Shown in pieces: positions 45,036 to 53,236 of a stretch of 64,000 nt of DNA (position 1 is its first letter; every line of letters begins with the position of its first letter). This DNA comes from Flavobacterium sp. Root901. Its GTDB lineage: Bacteria > Bacteroidota > Bacteroidia > Flavobacteriales > Flavobacteriaceae. Under the pieces are notes generated by a model. The model searched no databases. It was not told where the DNA came from and was given only the letters and a program-made list of their open reading frames with translations. A program made the position numbers and the translations under genes. Location of the stretch: the NCBI RefSeq assembly GCF_001429765.1, contig NZ_LMJB01000010.1:1290-65289 (forward strand), written 5' to 3'.

Positions 45036-45389
45036 ATGTATGAGAGAAAAACAATACCGAACCTGAATTGTGGACTTGACCTAATAGGAGAAGTGCTCTA
45101 CGGCAAATGGAAAATACGCCTGCTTTGGTTTATTGACCAGGGACATAAACGGCCAAGTGAGTTGCAGCGAAAAATACCTGATGCGTCGCGCAGGGTTTTA
45201 AATATACAGCTGAAGGAATTAGAAGAACATGAACTAGTATCTAAGGTTATATATCCTGTTGTTCCTCCTAAGGTGGAATACAGTCTTACAGATTTTGGTA
45301 AAACACTGATCCCTGTGATTTCAGCTATTGGAAGTTGGGGAGATATGCATGAGGAGCGACTGCGTACTCTAATTTTGCGACGTTTTTAA
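45036..45389 (+). CDS. HxlR-family transcriptional regulator
   Basis: The 117 residues match the HxlR winged helix: a conserved N-terminal Cys (PNLNCGLDLIGEVLYGKWK), LLWFIDQGHKRPSELQRKIP, RRVLNIQLKELEEHELV and a closing WGDMHEERL. No in-frame ATG exists nearer the helix-turn-helix, so the start is secure despite the almost missing leader. It is divergent from the SDR/NTF2 operon, which it probably controls, likely in response to a reactive compound sensed by the Cys (known in the family, inferred here). Confidence 0.85.
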   Translation: MYERKTIPNLNCGLDLIGEVLYGKWKIRLLWFIDQGHKRPSELQRKIPDASRRVLNIQLKELEEHELVSKVIYPVVPPKVEYSLTDFGKTLIPVISAIGSWGDMHEERLRTLILRRF

Positions 45390-45463
45390 AATGCTACGTT
45401 AAGAATTTTTTAGCTATCTGATAATTAAATTCGGGCTTCAATTCTTATAACTGATCTCGGTAT

Positions 45464-45532
45464 TCAGGTATACTGCATAATTTCTTTGCTGAAACTTTTT
45501 TTGTTTTCTGCCTTTGTTTTCTTTGTTACCAT
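45464..45532 (-). pseudogene. Truncated copy of the 54-aa basic protein gene
   Basis: ATG GTA ACA AAG AAA ACA AAG begins as in the intact copy at 51744. A shift after about 9 codons, followed by the end of the repeat at 45471, leaves 22 codons up to a TGA. It marks the left end of the island's direct repeat. Confidence 0.6.
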
Positions 45533-45760
45533 GATTTCTGATTTTAAGTTATTTTACTGTGAATGATAATTTTTTCTTTTTAGGTTCATTGACTACCTTT
45601 TTGAAATACATCGAAAGTGAGATTATTTCCTCTGTTTTTCTCCAGAGTGGCAAATCTTTGTTTTGGGTCTTGATGCGAGGACAATGAATAAATGCAGTTG
45701 GATTGTGAGCCATTTTGTTACCGCCATACATTGCCCCGTTTTCTTTTACATGGGAAATAA
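45471..45760. repeat. Left direct repeat of the defence island
   Basis: Matches 51681-51980 in the same orientation, from tactgcataatttctt to tgggaaataa, with many substitutions and small indels (290 versus 300 bases). It contains the truncated basic-protein gene and the C-terminus of an ATPase fragment. The divergence implies an old event. Confidence 0.85.
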
Positions 45761-46385
45761 CGTTTGAATTTTTAGCATTCAAGAGTGTATTAGATAGAAT
45801 TGATTCTTTATATATTTTTATCTTCTTCTGAATTTTTTGAAGATTCGCTTCTAAAGAGTCAAGTTCACTAAATAATTCTTCAATTTTGCTTACAATGCGA
45901 GTTTGTTCATTAATAGGAGCGAGTAATAGGTTTAAATTAGATAAGGATATGCCATTTACGTTTGGTTGGCCTGTACCAATAGATTTATTATTTATTTGTT
46001 TCCAATAGTCTGCAGATTGAAAAAAATAGTATAAATATTTTGCATTTATATAGCTTGATAAATTAATACGAATTAAATAAGAGGCAAATACAGCTTCTGG
46101 AATTTTACCATAAATTAAAAAACTTTTACCAACGGTAGCACCTGTTCTAGCGAAAAGTATATCACCTTCTTTTAATATGTATTTATTAATATCTTGAGGT
46201 TCAATTTTACAAAATGGCACACTATTCCAATCAACTTTATAATTTTGTATATCTGTAATTCGTAATAATTTCGTTCCTGTATTTTTCTTAATTGAACTTG
46301 CCGTAAAACCATAATGAATTCTTAGAGAAATATTCTCTAAAATTATTTCTTCCCAATTATTTGGTATTTCTTCGTAATAATTCAT
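45549..46385 (-). pseudogene. Half HsdS specificity subunit fused to an ATPase fragment
   Basis: Residues 1-205 are one target-recognition half of a type I restriction specificity subunit: IPNNWEEIILENI, GTKLLRITDIQNYKVDW, GDILFARTGATVGKSFLIY, LNLLLAPINEQTRIVSKIEELF and a coiled coil. A full HsdS has two such halves and about 400 residues. At about residue 208 the sequence switches into SHVKENGAMYGGNKMAHN, the same ATPase tail as at 51805-52080, exactly where the direct repeat ends. No hsdM or hsdR lies nearby, so methylation or restriction is not expected. Its ATG overlaps the stop of the AbiEii gene (ATGA), which suggests a former restriction operon with AbiE inside. Confidence 0.8.
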
Positions 46386-47175
46386 TTCAATTTCTCAATC
46401 AATTCAGTTTTTATGAACTCATAAGCTTTGACATTATCATATTCAACACCAGGGCGAAGAATTGTAAATATATCTTCCATAAACTCTGCATCCTGCATTT
46501 TTTCTTCCATATTAGCAATGTACATTTTTTGTGTTGGTGGTATTGCCACTGAAAAAGCCATATATTCCTTGTAACAATTTACCAATTTTACTGTGTCGAC
46601 TTTTGTATTTGTTAAAGCTATTCTATATCAAATAGATCTCGTCCTTTTCTACGTTGGTATAATGCTCTCATCTTTGTGCCTAATAATTCTTCTATGTGGT
46701 AAGTGTTAATTTCGCATTTTCCAGTAAACCAACCATTTTTTACTTCGAACGGTACTTTTTGTAATCCCATCACTGTAAAATGTTCTTTGCAATTGATTTC
46801 TATTTTCAATTTCATTGTTATTACTGGAGCTGTTTCTGTTTCAAACTTATAGACTACAGTATTATTATGTGCTTTTTGATTAACGGTTCTTTTTGTTCCC
46901 AAAAAAGATAATTTTTTTCGGAGCTGTTCTAATATTGGTTTTATTGGCCCCGGTTTTATTTGCACTAAATCAATATCCTCTGAATATCTTACTTGGGGTT
47001 TTAAAAATAATTTGTGTAATGCTGTACCGCCACGAAAAGCCAAATGTTCACTTAGGAATTCATCTGAAAATATCTCGACTAATGCTCTTTCAATTACTAA
47101 ATCTTGTTCAACCTGAGCATCATCCGGCCATGGAGCAAATGCTTTCCATTCAAGTATATATCTTCTAGGTATCAT
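46382..47175 (-). pseudogene. abiEii: AbiEii-type toxin, frameshifted
   Basis: The first part (47175-46618) carries the nucleotidyltransferase motifs of AbiEii/AbiGii toxins: FRGGTALHKLF, RYSEDIDLVQI and a later LLGTKMRALYQRRKGRDLFDI. It then meets a stop. The expected C-terminal part (IALTNTKVDTVKL, and on to AFSVAIPPTQKMYIANMEE) continues in another frame from about 46627 to 46382. One missing base near 46619-46622 explains it. AbiEii toxins modify target RNA or nucleotides to stop growth. This copy should be inactive unless the shift is a read error. It overlaps the antitoxin gene by 4 bases (ATGA). Confidence 0.8.
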
Positions 47176-47981
47176 AAATCACTTTCAATTTGAACATTGT
47201 GAATAATTTTCCAACGGGAATTTGTCTCACCTATCTTATTTTTTCCGGGCATTAATGGAATATTTACGCCGATTTTGTTAGCGATTGTTTTATATAGTGT
47301 TTCACCTAATTTTTCATTGTCTAATTGTACTTCCAATAAATACCCCAACCGCTGAACTGCTGCTATTTGGGAATAGCATTTGGCTGCCTTTTTCAGATTG
47401 GAAGGCTTTATTACTTCGATTAGTTCTTCGAGAATTGTAATAATCCTATTTATCCCAATACTTTCAGCATAATAGAGTAAATCCAAAGCCGTGAGTTCCG
47501 GTGATGAAACATTCATGTAGCCTGCTTCTGTCTTAATCTCATTTACATCTTCTGTATTCCAATCGTTTTTAATAAAGAAATTCAGTTTTAGTTTTTTGTT
47601 CTTAATATCCCGGAGTGCCGGTCTTTCGGTAATGATAAATGTTTCCATGGGCTGTTGATGTCCGGCACCATGAAGTGCAGCAGCTGAAATAAGGCCTACA
47701 TAATATTTTTTGCCTAATGCTTTCATCATATCATCAATAAACATGTTAACTGGAATTATTCCTTGGAGTGAATATTCTGCGGGAAGCAATGTGTAAAACT
47801 CTTTCCGAACCTGTACAATCTTCTTCTTCTTCTTTAAGCGATATAGGTTCTGATTAAGTGCTTTATCAGATACAGGAAACTTTTCTTTAACTTCATCTAA
47901 TGTAAACGCATATCTTCCTTTAGATCTTAATTCATCTAAATATTCATCAAGATAATTATATGTTACAGCAGTATCAGACAT
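47172..47981 (-). CDS. abiEi: AbiEi-type antitoxin / autoregulator
   Basis: The 269 residues fit AbiEi: an N-terminal winged helix (YAFTLDEVKEKFPVSDKALNQ, LYRLKKKKKIVQVRKEFYTLLP), then YYVGLISAAALHGAGHQQPMETF and a C-terminal helical domain. In the type IV AbiE system the antitoxin does not bind the toxin but represses its operon through inverted repeats. A perfect 22-bp palindrome lies 8 bases before this start, which fits. The gene looks intact while the toxin is broken, a combination expected after relaxed selection on the toxin. Confidence 0.85.
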   Translation of the reverse strand: MSDTAVTYNYLDEYLDELRSKGRYAFTLDEVKEKFPVSDKALNQNLYRLKKKKKIVQVRKEFYTLLPAEYSLQGIIPVNMFIDDMMKALGKKYYVGLISAAALHGAGHQQPMETFIITERPALRDIKNKKLKLNFFIKNDWNTEDVNEIKTEAGYMNVSSPELTALDLLYYAESIGINRIITILEELIEVIKPSNLKKAAKCYSQIAAVQRLGYLLEVQLDNEKLGETLYKTIANKIGVNIPLMPGKNKIGETNSRWKIIHNVQIESDL

Positions 47982-47988
47982 CTATATA

Positions 47989-48035
47989 TTATATTTGCGT
48001 AATACTACACAATGTGTAGTATTACGCAAATATAA
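47989..48035. promoter_or_regulatory. Perfect 22-bp palindrome with promoter, AbiE operator
   Basis: Arms 47989-48010 and 48014-48035 are exact complements with the loop AAT. The right arm gives TATATTTG on the minus strand, the -7 element for the abiE operon, and the left arm gives the same on the + strand. This fits binding of AbiEi over the promoter. From 48036 to 48237 I see no gene. Confidence 0.75.
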
Positions 48036-48237
48036 TATTTCTCTATTAACTTCAGCATTTTGTGTTCATAAATAATCATATTGGTTAATATCATTAGTTA
48101 CAACAACAGTACTTCATAGTTTTACATGAGTTTGGTCATTACCAGATTCATCAATTCTATCTATTACTTGTCCTTAAGGGTTAGTGCATAAATTCTATTT
48201 CATTGTTCCTTCTGTGAGAACCAGATATTTGGGTTCA

Positions 48238-49677
48238 CTACCAAGTTGAAGTCTCTTCTGGAATTTTAAAAGTCATTTTTTTTAACTCAACCCCTGAATT
48301 TATCTGAATCAGTTCTTCGGGAGCTGAAAGGTAATGGCTAATAACTTGTTTAAGGTTAGATTCATTTGTACCCCAAACATCATATTTACTTATTGGTAAG
48401 GTAATATCCTTACCCTGCACAGTAATTGTATCAACCGCCTGATAAGGGAATTCTTCACCTGTCTTGCTTCTCTTCACTTCGTTAGTTGCTAAAACAGCTA
48501 CATCAATATGACTAACATTATCACCAGGAATATAGAATAACTGATCACGATAAGGCTCTAATACTTTAGTAATAAACTCAAACGATTTTTTAAATTCGGG
48601 TACATTTCTAAGCTTTAATACCTTAGGGAGGTTATGTTTTTTAAGGTTTTCAGACCTAAAATCTCCGTTACTGTTAAAATAGATTTCATATAAAATCCCA
48701 TTTAAAAGATGATTTTCGCCTTCAACAGTATATAAACGTAAATTTTCACGCAGGTTATCCAAAAATGCTGTGGCATTAAAAGCATAATCTGCTGCCTGCA
48801 AAATGTTTCTTCCAATAATAAACTGCTGATCTTTGTCAATCTTCGAGGGAGGAATACTTAAAAATCTGTCGATAGCAGGATTTTGTATGTTCCAATCATA
48901 AGATTTCAAATTCATCACTATGCCAAATTGGTCGTTAGCTTCAGAAAACATCTTATCCTTGACAACTACTTCGCTATAGGGAATAGTAATCGAATGAACT
49001 AATTGACCTGTGTTGAAGTAAAAGTCTCCGACAAGCGAAGTATGTTCCCATGTTGTTTGTGCACCTCCAGTCAATGCAAAAACCGTTTTTCTCACCCTTT
49101 TGAAAAGCTCTTCTACCGATAAACGCTCAACACCAATAAATTTAAGTAACGAGCCTGTGTAAATACTGTGGTTTTTATAACCGTAATCTTTAGCTCCTGA
49201 ATTTTCAGAAGTTGAAAATGCAATCAAGGCTCCTTTCGGTGCATGGATTGGAGAGAACTCAGATGAACCTCCACGTTCAAATCCTTTCCTACATGCATCA
49301 ATAATTGCAATATTCACCATAGTGGAAGCTTTTCGGAATATATCCATAATTTCAGTAAGTCTAATACAAGTTCTTTGACAGTGTGCCTTTGTGGGATTAG
49401 CAATTTGACAATCTACAGACGCCAAGTAATTTTCTCCGTCAACCTGAAAGCCGTGTCCAGCGAAATAGAAAATGGAAGCATCAAATTCATTGATCCGTTT
49501 TTCATATTGTTCCAATATCTCAATTATACCATCAGTATTTATATCATTCCAAAACAGTACTTCATAACCAAGACGACTAAAAATGTCGGCAATGCCCTGT
49601 GCATCATTAATGGCATTGTCAAGTTCGCATCCTTCGAAATATTTATTATTCCCTACTACAATAGCTAGTACTTTCAT
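48238..49677 (-). CDS. Caspase-like (C14) protease
   Basis: Residues 1-225 form a caspase-type domain: KVLAIVVGNNKYF, catalytic H75 in FYFAGHGFQVDG and C129 in IAIIDACRKGF, with GALIAFSTSENSGAKDYG and SIYTGSLLKFI following. The remaining 250 residues (about 230-479) are unrecognised, including FLDNLRENLRLYTVEGENH. Bacterial caspase-like proteases act in several anti-phage and cell-suicide systems, usually activated by a sensor or cofactor protein. The Zn-ribbon and PLD-like genes upstream in the same orientation are the likely partners. The start is fixed by the first core strand directly after the Met. Confidence 0.85.
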   Translation of the reverse strand: MKVLAIVVGNNKYFEGCELDNAINDAQGIADIFSRLGYEVLFWNDINTDGIIEILEQYEKRINEFDASIFYFAGHGFQVDGENYLASVDCQIANPTKAHCQRTCIRLTEIMDIFRKASTMVNIAIIDACRKGFERGGSSEFSPIHAPKGALIAFSTSENSGAKDYGYKNHSIYTGSLLKFIGVERLSVEELFKRVRKTVFALTGGAQTTWEHTSLVGDFYFNTGQLVHSITIPYSEVVVKDKMFSEANDQFGIVMNLKSYDWNIQNPAIDRFLSIPPSKIDKDQQFIIGRNILQAADYAFNATAFLDNLRENLRLYTVEGENHLLNGILYEIYFNSNGDFRSENLKKHNLPKVLKLRNVPEFKKSFEFITKVLEPYRDQLFYIPGDNVSHIDVAVLATNEVKRSKTGEEFPYQAVDTITVQGKDITLPISKYDVWGTNESNLKQVISHYLSAPEELIQINSGVELKKMTFKIPEETSTW

Positions 49678-49783
49678 TTCAAATTTATTTAGCCTCCAAA
49701 GATATTAAATTAATTATCCATTAGTATTATTTCCTAATATTCCAAATCACTAACATTCTGACTATTATATTGGTTCATATTCT

Positions 49784-50107
49784 TTAGCTAATATCAATTA
49801 CCTTATATTCATAATCGCTACATTCAGCTGGAACAAAGTATTCTGTTAATAAATAATGCTGTCCTACAAAGGCGTTGCAATGAGGACATGTATTGGCATC
49901 ATAAGTTTGTTCCATTGTATAGGAATGCTGTTCCCTGATGATTACACCATTATTTTCGGCTATCCTTTTTTCTTCAGTAGAAAATGCTTCAGGACCGCAG
50001 AAACCATTTCTTTTTTCACTTTTAATAATAGCAATATTCATTGGTGCATCACATTTATAACATTCAGCTTTTATAATATACATTTGTGTTTGAATAGACT
50101 CTTTCAT
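49784..50107 (-). CDS. Zinc-ribbon protein of unknown function
   Basis: The 107 residues contain two Cys pairs, AECYKCDAPM (about 15-21) and NTCPHCNAFVGQHY (about 73-80), which can hold one zinc ion. A strand IIKSEKRNGFCGPEAF lies between. It is separated by 34 bases from the PLD-like gene upstream and by 106 from the caspase gene downstream, so a three-gene unit is likely. It may be a target-binding or scaffold part of the set (inference). No closer family is recognised. Confidence 0.65.
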   Translation of the reverse strand: MKESIQTQMYIIKAECYKCDAPMNIAIIKSEKRNGFCGPEAFSTEEKRIAENNGVIIREQHSYTMEQTYDANTCPHCNAFVGQHYLLTEYFVPAECSDYEYKVIDIS

Positions 50108-50141
50108 AATTTCTTAATTTGTGGTTAACAGAATCATATTT

Positions 50142-51434
50142 TTATGGGTTTAATTTATTCAATACTTTCCAACCATTAGATATGTATTTCTTTTTCCAAA
50201 TCTGTTTGTAATCTGAGAGTATATTTTCATAACTTTCTCCCTTATCTAGTCTGTTGTGTAATTCCACCGTATAAAGAACCTTATATGCAATATTTGATTT
50301 GATATTGTTATCATAAGGTAGATGTTTCATTCTGTTGGTAATATGTGATGTATATGCATACAATCTTTCTCCTTTTGATTTTGCGTTTGTTTCGATGTCT
50401 AACGCATTGCTTATTTTTCTTAAATGATCTAATTTAAATATAGGAAGGAAATATTCCGAATAAAAGTATGATGCGAGTCTGATCGGCAACGCTTCTGTAT
50501 ATTGGGGGATCTTAAAGTCAAAAATCCCACAGCAAAACTCAAAAAGTTCATCCTTGTATTCAAAGTTCCAAGGTTTCATACCTACCATTTCCGGATAAAT
50601 ATACTCTACAACATTTTGAAATTCGGTATTTTCAAATGCTGTTTTAAACTGTAGCTCCCTTAGTCCAGTGCTAGCGATATGTGATTCATGTCCATAAGTG
50701 AAATCATAAAATAAACTTCCTCTGCGATTTGAATGAAATTCATTTGCGTAGAATATATCTTTATTATACCCGCCTTTCAATTTATTCTTAAATTTTTCTT
50801 TTACTTGATTCGCTTCAAATGTCAAACTTGAAATCCGGGAGTAATCATCTTTTAGATTAAATATTTCACTGATAACTTTTTGTATATCAATTTTACCAAT
50901 GCCAGTGTTTACAATTAGATCCGATCTTTTTTTATTATTTACAGAATCATTCCTTTTCTGCAGTATTTTATATTTTGACCAATTGGCTTCAAGTAATTCA
51001 TATGTTATTTTATTTTCTTTGGCATTCTGCCACATTTCATTAAATATCTCATTACACTCATTTAAATTTTCCGAATCAACTTTAATGGTTAGTTCAATAT
51101 TACTTTCAAAACCTCCTTTCGTGAAGTTAGATGAGGTAACAAATGTTTCTTTATCAGTGATGTATAATTTTAAATGAATAGTATTGTCATACAAAATCAC
51201 AAAGCCTAACTCTAAAAGTGTTTTTAGCGTTGGTGTATCAAATGAAACAAGGCAGGAATCATCAAATCTTGTTAGTAAGCGTTTGTCGACTATACTCTTT
51301 GTATTATGTTCATTCAGGACTGAAGTAGCAAATGAGCTTAAAAATGGAACGGCAAAATTTAATTTATGCTTGCTAATATTAATAGAATTTCTGATTCTAT
51401 CAGTGATTGGATTTTTTAAAATAACTTCATTCAT
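50142..51434 (-). CDS. PLD-like (HKD-type) protein
   Basis: The 430 residues have an N-terminal PLD-like domain (about 5-145): LNFAVPFLSSFATSVL, and an HxK signature with downstream Asp and Ser-Asn in HLKLYITDKETFVTSSNFTKGGFESNIEL-type order (split here into IHLKLYITD and VTSSNFTKGG). Such domains act as nucleases or phospholipases, often in restriction and defence systems. Only one HKD half is visible, so it would work as a dimer. The C-terminal 250 residues are unassigned, with YGHESHIASTGLREL and a helical end. It is likely the first gene of the caspase set. Confidence 0.7.
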   Translation of the reverse strand: MNEVILKNPITDRIRNSINISKHKLNFAVPFLSSFATSVLNEHNTKSIVDKRLLTRFDDSCLVSFDTPTLKTLLELGFVILYDNTIHLKLYITDKETFVTSSNFTKGGFESNIELTIKVDSENLNECNEIFNEMWQNAKENKITYELLEANWSKYKILQKRNDSVNNKKRSDLIVNTGIGKIDIQKVISEIFNLKDDYSRISSLTFEANQVKEKFKNKLKGGYNKDIFYANEFHSNRRGSLFYDFTYGHESHIASTGLRELQFKTAFENTEFQNVVEYIYPEMVGMKPWNFEYKDELFEFCCGIFDFKIPQYTEALPIRLASYFYSEYFLPIFKLDHLRKISNALDIETNAKSKGERLYAYTSHITNRMKHLPYDNNIKSNIAYKVLYTVELHNRLDKGESYENILSDYKQIWKKKYISNGWKVLNKLNP

Positions 51435-51579
51435 TACAACGTATTTAAAAGAGACATAACTAGTAAATATACTTCATTTTTTTATAATACGAATTGTTGC
51501 TATATACTCTATTTTGAAACATAAAAAAAACCGCATTACATTTCTGCAACACGGCTTCTCCAATCGACCAAATCAAAAA

Positions 51580-51744
51580 CTATTTCTTTGCTTTTGCTTT
51601 CACAACTTTTCCACCTTTAACATAGCGGTATCCTTTCTTTAAAGTGCCGTTTTTTTTAACGCCTTTCTTTGTGATCACACTACTGCATAATTTCTTAGCA
51701 GATACTCTTTTCGTTTTTTTTGACTTTGTTTTCTTTGCTACCAT
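51580..51744 (-). CDS. 54-aa highly basic lysine-rich protein
   Basis: The frame from ATG 51744 to TAG 51580 encodes MVAKKTKSKKTKRVSAKKLC, then NGTLKKGYRYVKGGKVVKAKAKK with a Lys/Arg content above one third. Such small basic proteins bind nucleic acid or resemble ribosomal and histone-like tails. An almost identical start exists, truncated, at 45532. The Cys and Gly pattern (KKGYRYVKGGK) also recalls short Bacteroidota mobile-element proteins. No function is assigned. Confidence 0.6.
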   Translation of the reverse strand: MVAKKTKSKKTKRVSAKKLCSSVITKKGVKKNGTLKKGYRYVKGGKVVKAKAKK

Positions 51745-51980
51745 GATTTCTGATTTTAAGTTATTTTACTGTGAATGATAATTTTTTCTTTTTCGGTTCA
51801 TTGACTACTTTTTGAAACACATTGAGTATTTTAAAGTGAGGTCGTTTCCTCTGTTTTTCTCCAATGTGGCAAACCTTTGTTTTGGATCTTGATGTGATGA
51901 ACAATGAATAAATGCAGTTGGATTATGCGCCATCTTGTTACCGCCGTACATTGCACCGTTTTCTTTTACCTGGGAAATAA
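51681..51980. repeat. Right direct repeat of the defence island
   Basis: Counterpart of 45471-45760. It starts inside the intact basic-protein gene and ends inside the ATPase fragment, so the right copy represents the original gene order and the left copy the duplicated end. Confidence 0.85.
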
Positions 51981-52080
51981 AACACCAAATGATTTTCGGA
52001 TATTTGGTTCGCAGATAATTAATCTGATCGGCTGTGATTTTTAAATCTGTGACAGAATCGGCAATGATCACCTTAACCAC
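51805..52080 (-). pseudogene. C-terminal fragment of a RecA/RadA-like ATPase
   Basis: The frame opens at a GTG (52080). VKVIIADSVTDLK looks like a Walker B strand, ISQVKENGAMYGGNKMAHN like the RadA/RecA loop with its Gly-Gly-Asn and His, and ATLEKNRGNDLTLKY like the KNR signature. The Walker A half is missing. In 52081-52260 only one short coding-like stretch (about 52082-52150, ending KGYLEKHFKELQDF) is seen, with a stop before the ATPase part. This is the decayed remainder of a mobile-element gene beside a tRNA gene. Confidence 0.65.
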
Positions 52081-52320
52081 TTTCAGAAATCCTGTAGTTC
52101 TTTAAAATGTTTTTCTAAATACCCTTTTATGGCTATGTATTTTCTGCTCTGGTATTGTTCCGATAATGCTACGAAGGGTGTCCTTCAATCGTAAATCCTG
52201 TATTTGCAAGAGTTAAGGGATTTTAGCGAGACCCTCTATTTCTAGTTTTTTCTGAGGTCTCGATTTATTCCTTTTAACAATAAGATTCGATGAATAATTT
52301 GGTATATGAACAAAAGCAAA

Positions 52321-52352
52321 AAAACCCGTAAATCATAGGATTTACGGGTTTT
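52321..52352 (-). terminator. Terminator of the first tRNA-Ser
   Basis: Perfect 14-bp stem aaaacccgtaaatc / gatttacgggtttt, followed on the minus strand by TTTGCTTTTG. It lies 25 bases past the tRNA 3' end. Confidence 0.8.
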
Positions 52353-52377
52353 TGACACCATTTAGGATTTTTTTGAG

Positions 52378-52462
52378 CGGAGAAAGAGGGATTCGAACCC
52401 CCGGACCTGTTACAGTCAACAGTTTTCAAGACTGCCGCATTCGACCGCTCTGCCATTTCTCC
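52378..52462 (-). tRNA. tRNA-Ser (UGA)
   Basis: The minus-strand sequence folds as a class II tRNA with 7-bp acceptor GGAGAAA, D arm AGAGCGGTCGAAT, anticodon arm with loop CTTGAAA (anticodon TGA), a long variable arm around CTGTAACAG and T arm GGGGGTTCGAATCCC. No CCA is encoded. TATATTTG (52502-52495 on the minus strand) with TTG 18 bases before it is the promoter. Confidence 0.95.
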
Positions 52463-52572
52463 AGTATGTTGCTATCATTTTCTGATTGCGAGTGCAAATA
52501 TAAGATGCTTTTTGGTTTCTCAAAACTTTTTTAAGATTATTTGCAAAGAAATAAATAGGTATATAAAAAAGA

Positions 52573-52598
52573 AAACCCTTAACTTTTGTTAAGGGTTT
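52573..52598 (-). terminator. Terminator of the second tRNA-Ser
   Basis: Stem aaacccttaac / gttaagggttt with TTTT loop, followed on the minus strand by TC-TTTTTTA. It differs in sequence from the terminator of the other copy although the tRNAs are identical. Confidence 0.8.
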
Positions 52599-52607
52599 AG
52601 AGTTCTG

Positions 52608-52692
52608 CGGAGAAAGAGGGATTCGAACCCCCGGACCTGTTACAGTCAACAGTTTTCAAGACTGCCGCATTCGACCGCTCTGCCATTTCTCC
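52608..52692 (-). tRNA. tRNA-Ser (UGA), duplicate copy
   Basis: All 85 bases equal the copy at 52378-52462. The upstream 50 bases, including the TATATTTG promoter (52732-52725), are also almost identical, so the whole unit of about 230 bases was duplicated in tandem. Each copy has its own promoter and terminator. Confidence 0.95.
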
Positions 52693-52832
52693 AGTATGTT
52701 GCTGTCATTTTCTGATTGCGAGTGCAAATATAAGATGCTTTTTCGGTTCTCAAAACTTTTTAAGCGACTTTTTTTAAATAATTTTCAAGTGTCTAATTAT
52801 CAGTATTTCTGAAAATGAGTTTTTTGAAAAAG

Positions 52833-53231
52833 TTAATCTAAATCGTCCAAAATCGGCATTGGTTTTTTGTTTTCATCTACTGCAACAAACGAAAAAGTAC
52901 CCGAAACTACCGTTTCGCGAAGTTCAGAATACATTTGTTCCATGAAAATATCAACATGAATTTTACAGCTTGTTCTTCCAACGCTTACAACTTTAGCTAC
53001 TAATTCAATTAAAGTTCCCGCCGGTATCGCTTTTTTAAAGTCAATTTGGCCTGTAGATATTGTAACTACTTTTTTTCGGCTAAAACGAGTAGCGCAAATA
53101 AAAGCCACTTCATCCATCAGGTGAAGCGCAGTTCCGCCAAATAAAGTATCATAATGGTTGGTTGTACTCGGGAAAACCGCTTTAAAAATATGTGTTTCAG
53201 ATTTTAAAATTCTTTCTTCTAATGTGCCCAT
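52833..53231 (-). CDS. Acyl-CoA thioesterase (hotdog fold)
   Basis: The 132 residues show the YciA/BFIT-type hotdog pattern: VFPSTTNHYDTLFGGTALHLMDEVAFICATR with the Asn-His and Asp positions typical of acyl-CoA hydrolases, VTISTGQIDFKKAIPAG, and VGRTSCKIHVDIFME. It hydrolyses acyl-CoA to free acid and CoA in the cytoplasm, with chain preference unknown. It follows the ribB-type gene by 5 bases, so it is co-transcribed. Confidence 0.85.
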   Translation of the reverse strand: MGTLEERILKSETHIFKAVFPSTTNHYDTLFGGTALHLMDEVAFICATRFSRKKVVTISTGQIDFKKAIPAGTLIELVAKVVSVGRTSCKIHVDIFMEQMYSELRETVVSGTFSFVAVDENKKPMPILDDLD

Positions 53232-53236
53232 AAAAA

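Noticed and set aside
48001..48035. CRISPR-like palindromic repeat
   Set aside because: The palindrome occurs only once, overlaps the abiE promoter and there are no spacers or cas genes.
45471..51980. The direct repeats as insertion-sequence ends
   Set aside because: They are in direct, not inverted, orientation, contain ordinary gene ends and no transposase lies between them.
51805..52080. An active RecA-family ATPase
   Set aside because: Walker A and the whole N-terminal half are missing and the start is a GTG created by truncation.
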